Shown: one piece after another, positions 51,469 to 60,297 of the stretch
Position numbering within the stretch: the stretch's first letter is position 1
Layout: every line of letters begins with the position of its first letter
Assembly: GCA_963922815.1 (NCBI GenBank)
Contig: CAWUKD010000002.1
Coordinates: 9,778-73,777 of the forward strand
Origin: SZUA-146 sp963922815
Lineage (GTDB): Bacteria > Pseudomonadota > Gammaproteobacteria > Steroidobacterales > SZUA-146
Direction: 5' to 3'
DNA: 64,000 nucleotides
The notes under the pieces: model-generated
What the model was told of the DNA's origin: nothing
Database searches by the model: none
The model's input: the letters and a program-made list of their open reading frames with translations, nothing else
Translations under genes and position numbers: made by a program

Positions 51469-53250
51469 GTGAATGTGCGTTGGCCAAAACTCTGCCTGTG
51501 TTTCTTTGTGTTCTGCCTCGGAGCCTGCTCCGGTTCAGGCCCGGACCTGCCGATTTATGAAGACGTCACCGAACTCAGCGGGCTTCAGTTTGTGCATCAG
51601 AATGGCAGCGATAATACGCTGGCCCTGCCACCCATTCTGGGCAGTGGCGTTGCGCTTTTTGATGTGGATAACGATGGCGATCTGGATATCTATCTTGTTC
51701 AGGGTCGTGGGGGGCTGGGTGGTCCGGACGAAATCTGGATTAATGAGTCAGAAGGTGACCGGCTGCGCTTTGACCGGGCTCCGGATCAGCCGGCGTTCGC
51801 GTCGGATTTTCCTGGCATGGGGGTGGCGGTAGGCGATGCCAATCTGGATGGACGTCTGGATGTTGCAGTCACCACGCTTGGCGTCAATCGCCTGCTGCTA
51901 AACCATGAAGCAGGCTTTGTCGTTTCCGGGGCCGGGGCCGGGGCCTTTGGAACTGATGAAGCCTGGAGTGCCTCTTTAGTCTGGCTGGACGCCAACGGCG
52001 ACCAGCGGCCCGATGTTTACATTGCCAATGTTGCCGAATTTGATGCTTCCATGGAGTGGCGATCGATCACCAGTCGACCGGACTATTGCGACGCCGGTGC
52101 GTATGTCCCGTTACACGATCAGCTGCTGCTTAATATTGAGACACTGGAGTCCGGTGACGTCGTCTTCGAAGATGTCAGCCTCGACTGGAATCTGGTGGCG
52201 AACAAGGCTCCGAGTCTCGGAGTTCGCGCGGGGGACTTTAACAACGATGGTCTGCCCGACGTTTACGTTGCCTCCCCTGGCGCACCCAATACGCTGTGGC
52301 TTAACGAGCGCGGGCGCAGGTTCAGTGACCTGACCCGGTCCTCCGGAGCAGCTGCAAGTTTCCTGGGCAGGTACCGGGGAAGCTTTGGCGTTGATGCCGC
52401 CGATATGGATGGCGACGATGACCTTGATCTGGTTGTGTCGCACAGCCTGGATGAGCCGCATCAGGTCTATCTTAACGACGGGCTGGGTAACTTTATCGCC
52501 GACGATCTGATTGCAGGCGGGGTTAGCGCATCACAGAGCGGTGCCGGGCTTGTTGTGCTGGACGCGAACACCGATGGTTTCGATGATGTATTTGTTGCCA
52601 ACGGAGCGACTCGCCAGCGGCAGGCACAGCTCGACGCCGGAGACCTCTTGCCGCTGCGGGAGTCGAACACGCTGTTTCTGCAGAGCAAGGAACGCGGGTA
52701 TCAGCCGGAAGGTGGCACCGCTGCGATTGCGGGCACGATGGCTACAGTAGACACGGCAACTCCTCCAGCTCACGGCGAAGCGAATGTGCCGGTGGCCGAT
52801 GCACCCATAGAATTCGATGTGTGGGAAGAAAACGCCGAGCGCCTTACGCCGCGACCCCATGCGTCCCGCAGCGTTGCCTCCGGCGATCTCGATAACGATG
52901 GCGATCTCGATCTGGTGATCACAAATAATGGCGGGCCGGCACAGATTCTGCGCAGCACGCGAAACCCCGAAAACTGGATTGGAATTTCTGCTGTGTCCGA
53001 AGACACCGGGCTTGCCGTCACTGGTGCGCGGGTAAAACAACTGGACCCGGAGGCTGCGGGTACCCGCGAAATTCGACGATCGCACGGTTATCTGAGTGCC
53101 AGCGATCCACGCCTGATTTTTTATCACTTGCCGGAAGACGCAGAGTTCGTCACGTATGAGGTGACATGGCCCGGAGCACCGGCGGAGCGCTTCACTGTAC
53201 CCGTCGAGCCTCGATATCATTCGCTGATTCGCGGGCAAGGCCAGCCATGA
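51469..53250 (+). CDS. CRTAC1 family lipoprotein (FG-GAP plus ASPIC/UnbV)
   Basis: 593 residues from a GTG. Lipobox FCLGA-C (Cys20). GVALFDVDNDGDLDIYLVQG, GDANLDGRLDVAVT, GDFNNDGLPDVYVA, DMDGDDDLDLVVS, DANTDGFDDVFVA and GDLDNDGDLDLVIT are FG-GAP Ca2+ loops. The C-terminus (TGLAVTGARVKQLD...RRSHGYLSASDPRLIFYHL) is ASPIC/UnbV-like. Its stop overlaps the TPR lipoprotein start (ATGA), so the two are coupled. Second CRTAC1 copy of the window; the first (46136) is TM-anchored rather than a lipoprotein. Confidence 0.88.
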   Translation: MNVRWPKLCLCFFVFCLGACSGSGPDLPIYEDVTELSGLQFVHQNGSDNTLALPPILGSGVALFDVDNDGDLDIYLVQGRGGLGGPDEIWINESEGDRLRFDRAPDQPAFASDFPGMGVAVGDANLDGRLDVAVTTLGVNRLLLNHEAGFVVSGAGAGAFGTDEAWSASLVWLDANGDQRPDVYIANVAEFDASMEWRSITSRPDYCDAGAYVPLHDQLLLNIETLESGDVVFEDVSLDWNLVANKAPSLGVRAGDFNNDGLPDVYVASPGAPNTLWLNERGRRFSDLTRSSGAAASFLGRYRGSFGVDAADMDGDDDLDLVVSHSLDEPHQVYLNDGLGNFIADDLIAGGVSASQSGAGLVVLDANTDGFDDVFVANGATRQRQAQLDAGDLLPLRESNTLFLQSKERGYQPEGGTAAIAGTMATVDTATPPAHGEANVPVADAPIEFDVWEENAERLTPRPHASRSVASGDLDNDGDLDLVITNNGGPAQILRSTRNPENWIGISAVSEDTGLAVTGARVKQLDPEAAGTREIRRSHGYLSASDPRLIFYHLPEDAEFVTYEVTWPGAPAERFTVPVEPRYHSLIRGQGQP

Positions 53251-54890
53251 AGCGCCTGGTATTGCTTTTGCTGGTCGTATGTCTGGCCGCTTGTCAGGCG
53301 CAGGAAAGTGTGGAGCACAGGGTTCGTCATCCCCGGCTTGATCTGCTCGAAGAGCAAGTCAGGCGCACGCTCGAAAACGCGCTCGGTCGCTGGCGCGACC
53401 AATTGGCTACGTCTGATCTGCCGGGAGATGAAGCCAGGGCCTATGCCCAGCTCGGCCAGGTTTATCTCGCCCATCATTTTGACGAGGCCGCCGCGGATGC
53501 TTTGTCCTTTGCGACCCAAAGAGTGCGAAACCCTCACTGGTATTTCTACTACGGCACGGCTCTTGACCGCAGCTTCCGGCACGAAGAGGCAGAGCAGGCA
53601 TTGTCGGCTTCGCTGGCACTGCACGATCACCCTGAAGTGCGGTTCGCCCGTGCGAAAGTACGCTCCAGGGTCGGCAACATCGCGGGTGCGCTGGACGATT
53701 TGAAGGCGTTAAAAGCGATTAGCCGCATGACCGGCGATTCCGGTGATGACGACGTCGACTCGGGCGATCAGGAGCAGACCGACGCGGTGCCCTTGCAGGC
53801 TGCCTGGTTTGCACTGGAGGCCAGGCTGCTCGCGCATCAGCGGCAGTACCCAAAGGCCATGGAAAGCCTGATGCGAGCGCTCGAGCTTGAACCGGAGGCG
53901 ACATCGCTTCACGGACCCATGGCGCAGCTGCAGCTGAGGCTGGGAAGTGCCGCCAGCGCCGGCAGGCATCGGCGGTTAGCGGGAGACGGGTTGCCCGGTT
54001 CCGAGCAGCCGCTCATGGATTCGCTGTCCTCTCTGGCGCGAGGCTCTCGCTACTACCTTGACCGGGGTCGGGAGCTGATGGCGGCACGTAACTTCGAAGA
54101 GGCCGTTGCCGATTTCGCCATCGCCGCCGACATTGCACCCAGCAGCCACGATGCTGTGCTTGCTTATGCCCGGGCACTTGAGGTCGTGGGACAGGTTGAC
54201 CTGGCGGAACAGCAGTATCTCGACGCGCTCAGGCTTAACCCCGAGTCTGAAGTAGCGCATTATTTTCTGGGGTCATTGTATGAGCGTCGTGAGCAGGATG
54301 AGCAGGCTCTGACGCATTATGCGGCGGCGATTGAAGCAGATGCTGATTATTTACCGCCCCGGCTTTCGCTGGCCCACGCTCTGTTCGGCATCCGGCGGTT
54401 CGAAGAAGCACTCACGCACTACGCGTACTACGCCGACTCCCGCGAGAACGACCTCGAAGTTCGGTATTACGCGGGATTGGCTGCACTGGCGATGGGCGAT
54501 TGCGAGGCGGGGACCGAATGGTTCAGGCAGGCAATTAATGTTAACTCTCATAGTCGGGCGGCGCAGGAAGGAGTCGCACGCAGTTTTGCCGTCTGCTCCA
54601 GTGATCCTTCGGAACTGAGTCGCGCGCAGGATATCGGTGAGAGGCACGAAGAAGAGCGCCCGGACGCATCCGCTGCCGAGACTCTTGCCATGGTGTACGC
54701 GGCGCTTAACGATTTTGAATCAGCTGCCCGCCTCCAGAATCTTGCCATCAGACGCAGCAATGACGAGCGGCAAAACGGTCAACGCGATCGTCTGACGCAG
54801 TACGAATCGGAGCTGCGCGCACAGGTTGCATGGCTGCCTGATTCGCCGGTCTTTGATCCGCCGCGACTGTCAATGCGAGTTTACCAGTAA
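53247..54890 (+). CDS. TPR lipoprotein
   Basis: 547 residues from ATG 53247, chosen for the 4-base overlap and for the signal peptide with lipobox LAA-C (Cys17). Multiple TPRs span the mature chain (AYAQLGQVYLAHHFDEAAADAL, EEAVADFAIAADIAPSSHDAVLAYARALEVVGQVDLAEQQYLDALRLNP, ALTHYAAAIEADADYLPPRLSLAHAL). Likely partners the CRTAC1 lipoprotein on the outer face of the inner membrane or on the outer membrane. Confidence 0.85.
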   Translation: MKRLVLLLLVVCLAACQAQESVEHRVRHPRLDLLEEQVRRTLENALGRWRDQLATSDLPGDEARAYAQLGQVYLAHHFDEAAADALSFATQRVRNPHWYFYYGTALDRSFRHEEAEQALSASLALHDHPEVRFARAKVRSRVGNIAGALDDLKALKAISRMTGDSGDDDVDSGDQEQTDAVPLQAAWFALEARLLAHQRQYPKAMESLMRALELEPEATSLHGPMAQLQLRLGSAASAGRHRRLAGDGLPGSEQPLMDSLSSLARGSRYYLDRGRELMAARNFEEAVADFAIAADIAPSSHDAVLAYARALEVVGQVDLAEQQYLDALRLNPESEVAHYFLGSLYERREQDEQALTHYAAAIEADADYLPPRLSLAHALFGIRRFEEALTHYAYYADSRENDLEVRYYAGLAALAMGDCEAGTEWFRQAINVNSHSRAAQEGVARSFAVCSSDPSELSRAQDIGERHEEERPDASAAETLAMVYAALNDFESAARLQNLAIRRSNDERQNGQRDRLTQYESELRAQVAWLPDSPVFDPPRLSMRVYQ

Positions 54891-55035
54891 CTACCCTTCA
54901 TGTTCGCCGGCTTTCTATTGGCCGGATGTCATCATAATGACTACGGTCATTGCGCCCTGTTGCCCCGCAAATTCTTGGTTATGCTAAACTTCTGTCAGCA
55001 GCGATGTGACCTGTATAGATGATTTCTGAGGAATC

Positions 55036-57108
55036 ATGGCCGACACAAAAAGCCTTAAAAGCGCGTTCGATATCGGTCGGGAGGCGTTCCTTGGCGGGGA
55101 CCTCGAACGGGCGCGTGAGTGCTATCTGGAGGAAATGCAAAGGCGACCAGAGGATGCCGAGGTTCTCCATGCTCTTGCCGCCGTGGAGCATCGAGCAGGA
55201 GAGCTGGATCTTGCGGAGACTTATCTTCTCAAAGCCATAGAGCTCAATCGTTACGGCGTCGGATTTCAGAACAGCCTTGGTAACCTGCTGGTGGCAAAGA
55301 ATCGCCTGCGTGAAGCCGAAGCAGCTTACTTTGAAGAGCTGCGCATGCGTCCTGAATTTTCGCTGTCACACAACCAGCTCGGCAAGCTGATGCTGCGTAC
55401 CGGAAATCTCACCCGGGCGATCAAACATTTTCAATCGGCGCTGCAGTTTACACCGGCCTATGTTGATGCGGCTAACAACCTTGGATTGGCGTTACTGCGC
55501 GACGGGCAGCACACTGCGGCTGCCACGGCTCTGGAGCAGGCGCTTGAGCTCGACGAAAAAAGCGCACGAGCCCATGCAAACCTGGGGCACGTACGATTGC
55601 AGCGAGGGGAGTCAACCGAAGCGGCGGCTCGCTTCGAACGGGCGCTGGTGCTGGATCCCCGGTGCGCGGCTGCGATTCGCGGTATGGGTTTGCTACGGCT
55701 CGCACAGGGTAAGGTGCAGGAGGCGATTGCCGCCTTTGGAAAGGTGCTGCAGATTGACCCTCAGGATCTTGAGGCCCTGAGAGAGCTGGCAAAAGTCTGG
55801 GAGCGGCAGGGCCTGTGGGAAGTTGCCGAAAAGTATTTTCGCCGGGCTCATAGCCTGGCGCCAAATGACCTTGACGTATTGAATCATCTTGCCAGTCTTC
55901 AGATGAATCGCGGTGACTGGCCGGGTGCCATTGAAAGCTTTGAAAAGGCGCTTCAGATCAAGCCCGGTGATCAAACGAGTCTCGCCGGCTATGGTCGGTT
56001 GAAGGCGGCTACCGGTGATACCAAGCTGGCCATGTCCAAACTGTCGGCCGTGGTACATTCGGGTCGCGCTAAAACCAACCTCCTGATCGCCTATGCAAGA
56101 CTGCTCGGAGCGTCGGCTCGACGTCGTGATGGCATTACCCTGCTTGAGCAACGCTTGCGTACGAAAATTCCCGACAACGAAAAGTGCAAGCTGCATTTTG
56201 CACTTGGTTCACTGCTGGATGCGGATAGCTCTTACGATTTGGCCTTCCACAATTTTCGCAAAGCCAATCAGCTGAAGGCGGCGAAGTTTGATGGACCTCG
56301 ATTTTCGGCCGTCTGCGATCGTATCATCGAAGCGTTTAGTTACGAGGCGATGGCGATGGCGCCCAGGGCGGTCGGCGGGTCCGGGGAAGGGCTGGTCTTC
56401 ATGATTGGCATGCCAAGAAGCGGCGTCGCCGTTATTGAAAGAGAGCTTCGCGTTCACGACGATCTGGTCAGTCAGGGTAGCTCCGCTTTTGTGGAAATGT
56501 CGGCCTACAGGTTGTGTTCAGAGAATGGACTCGTGTGGCCTGCGCAAGCGGACCAGCTGGACCAGGCTGTGCTCAACAAGTACGCAGGACTCTATCGTGA
56601 CCGCGTTGGGCTCATCGGCGATGAGCATGCGGTAACGCTGGACGCGACCTGGCGTAATTTCCTGTATCTGGGTTTAATCGAGCTGATGTTTCCCAAGGCC
56701 AGAATTGTCTATTGCGCCAGAGATTATCGAGACGTTGCACTGTCCTGCTACTTCACCCATTTTTCGTCTACCGCCGGCGGTACGTCGTTCGCGTATGACA
56801 TGCGGCACATCGCTTCCTACATTAACGCGCATCGTCGAATGATGGCTCACTGGAGGTCGGTGCTGTCACTGCCGATCCACGTGGTGACATACGAGCGCAT
56901 GATTCTGGATTTCGATGCCGAGATTGCAGAGCTTCTTGGCTTTCTTGATTTGAGCAACCCGTTTGAAACGGCTGCCGTTGAAGACAAGGATCGACTGCCC
57001 AAGCCTTCAATGTTGAAGTCCACCTCTCTAAGACGATTCAGGCATTACAAGCATCATCTGGAGAGTCTGGTGGAAGGACTGGACGCGCCGCCCGACCGGG
57101 CTTTCTGA
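55036..57108 (+). CDS. TPR-sulfotransferase
   Basis: 690 residues; AGGA lies 6 bases before the ATG. About nine TPRs (residues 1-340) are followed by a sulfotransferase domain (about 450-690). The PAPS 5'-phosphosulfate loop is FMIGMPRSGVAV (G458-G463), in which the usual GTT has become GVA. The 3'-phosphate block IVYCARDYRDVALSCYF has Arg and Ser. Such proteins are cytosolic in bacteria and sulfate proteins, glycans or small molecules. It sits 145 bases after the TPR lipoprotein gene. Confidence 0.87.
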   Translation: MADTKSLKSAFDIGREAFLGGDLERARECYLEEMQRRPEDAEVLHALAAVEHRAGELDLAETYLLKAIELNRYGVGFQNSLGNLLVAKNRLREAEAAYFEELRMRPEFSLSHNQLGKLMLRTGNLTRAIKHFQSALQFTPAYVDAANNLGLALLRDGQHTAAATALEQALELDEKSARAHANLGHVRLQRGESTEAAARFERALVLDPRCAAAIRGMGLLRLAQGKVQEAIAAFGKVLQIDPQDLEALRELAKVWERQGLWEVAEKYFRRAHSLAPNDLDVLNHLASLQMNRGDWPGAIESFEKALQIKPGDQTSLAGYGRLKAATGDTKLAMSKLSAVVHSGRAKTNLLIAYARLLGASARRRDGITLLEQRLRTKIPDNEKCKLHFALGSLLDADSSYDLAFHNFRKANQLKAAKFDGPRFSAVCDRIIEAFSYEAMAMAPRAVGGSGEGLVFMIGMPRSGVAVIERELRVHDDLVSQGSSAFVEMSAYRLCSENGLVWPAQADQLDQAVLNKYAGLYRDRVGLIGDEHAVTLDATWRNFLYLGLIELMFPKARIVYCARDYRDVALSCYFTHFSSTAGGTSFAYDMRHIASYINAHRRMMAHWRSVLSLPIHVVTYERMILDFDAEIAELLGFLDLSNPFETAAVEDKDRLPKPSMLKSTSLRRFRHYKHHLESLVEGLDAPPDRAF

Positions 57109-57124
57109 ATATGAATCTGTTGCC

Positions 57125-59068
57125 GTGACGCCGCTGACTCCCAGCTTACTGGCCCGTCTTGAAAACGGCGTGCGTAGCGAAACGCGCGGTGAGCCGAGAG
57201 AGGCTCTGGAACGTTACAGATCAGTGCTTGATCATGATACGGACAATTTCGAGGCGCTGAGCTTGCTGGGCAAACTGGAATGTCGCCTCGGTGACCACGG
57301 CGCAGCCGTGTTTCACTTGCAACGCGCTGCGCGACTGGCACCTGATCGCGCAGATGTACATTTGGGTCTGGGCTATGCGCTGGCAAATGCCGGTGAGCAG
57401 AAGAAGGCCGTACGTGCGTTCCTCGATGCGCTGGAGGCCGATCCAACGTACGCGCCTGCCTACGTCAGCCTCGGCTGCGTGTTTGCTCAGCATGAGCAGC
57501 ATGAGCTTGCCCAGCGTGCTTTCAATTTTGCGCGACAGGCGGGGTCGGAATACCCGGAAGTGCACTATCAACTCGGTAAATACTACGCGGGTACAGGTCG
57601 CACGGAACCGGCGCTGGCGGCTTTGCTGAACGCCGAGAAACTCGGTGGTCGCTATGATGATATGCACCTGCTTCTGGCCAGGCTCTATCTGAATCAGGGC
57701 AGCTATGAAACGTCGTTGCAGCACCTGGAGTTCTATCTGGACGTCGAACCACGAAGCGCAGAGGCCAGCGTACTAAGAGCAACCGCGTTAATTGAGTTGG
57801 GTAAATACGATGCAGCGCTGCGCGCCAGCCAGCAGGCGTTGCAGTTTGAATCGCGTAACGTTGATGCCTTGATACTTATGGGGCGCATACACTTCGCGCG
57901 CGATGACCTGAACGGGGCCAGGCGGAGCTATCAGGCCGCTATCAACATGGATCAGCATGCCGGGGCAGCGCATGCCGGACTCAGCGAAATCTGCGTGCGG
58001 GAAGGGCGTATCAATAAAGCGTTAGACCATATCAAGCGCGCTGGCGACCCGGAGAAGTATGATATTGAAACGGCGTTATTGTCCGCCCAGCTGCTGCTGA
58101 TGCGAAACCAGGGGGATGAGGCCATTCGGCTGCTGAACCATCGCCTGAACTCGCGCCTTGATTCTGCCGCGGGAAGGCGCCGGTGTCATTTTCAGCTCGC
58201 CCGGCTTTACGAGGCGCAGACCGACTACGCAAGAGCCTATCAGCACTACGCCAGAGCCAACGAACAACAAAAAGCACCTGAGCCGCCAACCGACAAAAGC
58301 CGCGTTCAGATGGTCCGTTTTTTTGACAGAAACATCATGGCAAAACTCCGCCGGGTCGACGCTGAAGCACCGATGCCGGTGTTTGTTACGGGCATGCCAG
58401 GGTTTGCGCTTCGGTTTGTACGCGAGTTAATTGAGTGTCACCCTGACATTGGAGTCAGCACGGAAAACATGTCGCTTCACGGTTTGGCTAGAAGTGTGCC
58501 TGCACTGCTGGCGACGCCAGCGCCGTTTCCGGAAGCGCTTCTTGAAGCCCGCAAGGCAGAGTTAAAAAAACTATCGGACAAGTTCAGAGCAAATAATTTC
58601 TCGGGCACGCCACAGGTACTGGTAGATATGTGTCACGATAATCCCGCCTACCTTGGGTTTGCCAGCCAGCTGTTTCCCAATATGCGTGTGATCCACGTAG
58701 TTCAGCAATCGGCAGATCTGGCGCTGGATGTGTTTACCCAGGAGTCGCGGACCGCTCAGCCGGAATCGCCAACGAGTATGCAGGCGATCAGGGACAAAAT
58801 GCAGCATCTGGATAACGTGATGTCTCACTGGCATGAGCTCAGCGAGTTCCCGCTTCTGACGCTAACCTATGAAAAACTGGTCAGTCAGCCCGGTGCGGCG
58901 ATTGAAAAGATGGTTGGTTTTATGGGGATCGAAAGCCACCCGGCAATGTACAAACGTTTGCGCAAACCCGGACCCGAAGGCGATTTACTGTCGCAGGCGC
59001 GTGGCAAGGTAAAGCGCAGTGACTACTTCAGAGCGTACATGACGGACTTTTTCGAGTCGGTTGCCTGA
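57125..59068 (+). CDS. TPR protein with degenerate sulfotransferase domain
   Basis: 647 residues from GTG 57125 (no ATG in frame nearby). TPRs at about residues 10-370. The C-terminal sulfotransferase-like domain keeps its length and overall order, but the P-loop is VFVTGMPGFALRF (G423 onward), with the Arg-Ser-Gly missing, and the 3'-phosphate block is VIHVVQQSADLALDVF without the conserved Arg. It is probably inactive and may act as a partner or regulator for the intact paralogue 16 bases upstream. Confidence 0.8.
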   Translation: MTPLTPSLLARLENGVRSETRGEPREALERYRSVLDHDTDNFEALSLLGKLECRLGDHGAAVFHLQRAARLAPDRADVHLGLGYALANAGEQKKAVRAFLDALEADPTYAPAYVSLGCVFAQHEQHELAQRAFNFARQAGSEYPEVHYQLGKYYAGTGRTEPALAALLNAEKLGGRYDDMHLLLARLYLNQGSYETSLQHLEFYLDVEPRSAEASVLRATALIELGKYDAALRASQQALQFESRNVDALILMGRIHFARDDLNGARRSYQAAINMDQHAGAAHAGLSEICVREGRINKALDHIKRAGDPEKYDIETALLSAQLLLMRNQGDEAIRLLNHRLNSRLDSAAGRRRCHFQLARLYEAQTDYARAYQHYARANEQQKAPEPPTDKSRVQMVRFFDRNIMAKLRRVDAEAPMPVFVTGMPGFALRFVRELIECHPDIGVSTENMSLHGLARSVPALLATPAPFPEALLEARKAELKKLSDKFRANNFSGTPQVLVDMCHDNPAYLGFASQLFPNMRVIHVVQQSADLALDVFTQESRTAQPESPTSMQAIRDKMQHLDNVMSHWHELSEFPLLTLTYEKLVSQPGAAIEKMVGFMGIESHPAMYKRLRKPGPEGDLLSQARGKVKRSDYFRAYMTDFFESVA

Positions 59069-59078
59069 GTTTTCAGGC
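59063..59078. repeat. hairpin spanning two convergent stop codons
   Basis: GCCTGA (59063-59068) pairs with TCAGGC (59073-59078) over a loop of GTTT. Its left arm carries the TGA of the TPR gene and its right arm the stop of the NeuC-like gene; only four bases lie between them. Without a T-run it is not a classic terminator but may end both mRNAs. Confidence 0.5.
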
Positions 59079-60290
59079 CTGGTTCGATCCCGAAGGGGCC
59101 TCCTTCAGGAATCCGTCCACAAGATCAGAGTCGGTCAGAGTCCGGGCGCGTTTGTCGAGCAGTCGGGCGCGATCATGATGCTGCAGTAAGAACCGGCACA
59201 TGCGTTCCGCCGCTTCACCCGTACCGTACGGGTTTGTCATTTCTGCAATCGATGACCTGAACTCTGGCGAACTGGCTTTTCGCCAGGACGATGCGATGGC
59301 ATCGCGTGTGGCAACGCAATCGATGACGTTCTCAGCCATCAAGCGCCCTCGCTGCCGTTCACCGATATTGACGACGGGCAATGGGACCGAAGGTGCCTCC
59401 ATCAGTGCGCTGCTTGAGTTTCCGAGCATAACATCGGCTACGTGGAGCAGGCTCCAGTAGACCCAGTGATCAAGGTTGATGAAGATGCGCGAGCCTTCAT
59501 GTCGATGGCTGTACTGTTGCGCGCGCTCAATCAGCTGATGGCTGCCGGCATCGCAATTCGGAAAGCAGAACACCATCTGTCCTTCAATGGAATCCAGCGC
59601 GTCGTAAAACGCGCTCGCTTCTTCAACGGTGTCATCCAGTAGCGTGACCGGATGAAAAGAAATCAGATTGACCTGCTCGGTGAAGGAAATATCCAGCTCG
59701 GTTTCCAGTGCCTCTTTAGTTAATAGAGTACGGTGCTTCAGATGGTCCAGCGAGGGCGCGCCGCTCACGCAAACTCGCCAGCTTTCTTCCCCCATCGCGC
59801 GAATCCGCGCGGCCGCCGCCTCATGGGGCGCAAAGTGCAGGTGCGAGAGTTTGGTTAATGCGTTGCGCACGGCGTCGTCAATTGCACCGGCAGACACTTC
59901 GCCACCTTCGACATGCGCAATCGGTATTCTCAATGCGAGCGCCGCTGCCGCTGCGGCAAGCATTTCATAACGGTCGGCCGTCACCAGCAGCACGTCCGGT
60001 CGCATGTCCGACAGCAGATCGCTCAGGCTCAGCATCGACAGGCCGATCGTCTTGGCCATGCCGGTATCGCTGTCCGAACTTAACAGTGTTTCAAGCTGAT
60101 GATCTGCGGTTATGCCATGCGACTCCATGGCGTCAACCGTATATCCGAATGACGGCGACAGATGGGCCCCCATGGCAATCACTTTGACCGTGATATCCGG
60201 GTGCGCCTCCATAGCCTTAACGGGCCAGACGATATGACCAAAGTCGGCCCGTGATGTTGTAATCACGGCAACGGTAAGGGGCGTGGGCAT
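59073..60290 (-). CDS. hydrolysing UDP-N-acetylglucosamine 2-epimerase, NeuC-like
   Basis: 405 residues. GT-B fold epimerase: TVAVITTSRADFGHIVWPVKAME start, GDRYEMLAAA-type block (TADRYEMLAAAAA), HVEGGEVSAGAIDDAVRNALTKLSHLHFAP, and the C-terminal VMLGNSSSALMEAPSVPLPVVNIGERQRGR. NeuC and its relatives make ManNAc or a related sugar from UDP-GlcNAc for sialic or related nonulosonic acids. No neuB or other nonulosonate gene is in the window. It starts 7 bases after the alkaline phosphatase stop. Confidence 0.9.
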   Translation of the reverse strand: MPTPLTVAVITTSRADFGHIVWPVKAMEAHPDITVKVIAMGAHLSPSFGYTVDAMESHGITADHQLETLLSSDSDTGMAKTIGLSMLSLSDLLSDMRPDVLLVTADRYEMLAAAAAALALRIPIAHVEGGEVSAGAIDDAVRNALTKLSHLHFAPHEAAAARIRAMGEESWRVCVSGAPSLDHLKHRTLLTKEALETELDISFTEQVNLISFHPVTLLDDTVEEASAFYDALDSIEGQMVFCFPNCDAGSHQLIERAQQYSHRHEGSRIFINLDHWVYWSLLHVADVMLGNSSSALMEAPSVPLPVVNIGERQRGRLMAENVIDCVATRDAIASSWRKASSPEFRSSIAEMTNPYGTGEAAERMCRFLLQHHDRARLLDKRARTLTDSDLVDGFLKEAPSGSNQA

Positions 60291-60297
60291 CAGGTAT

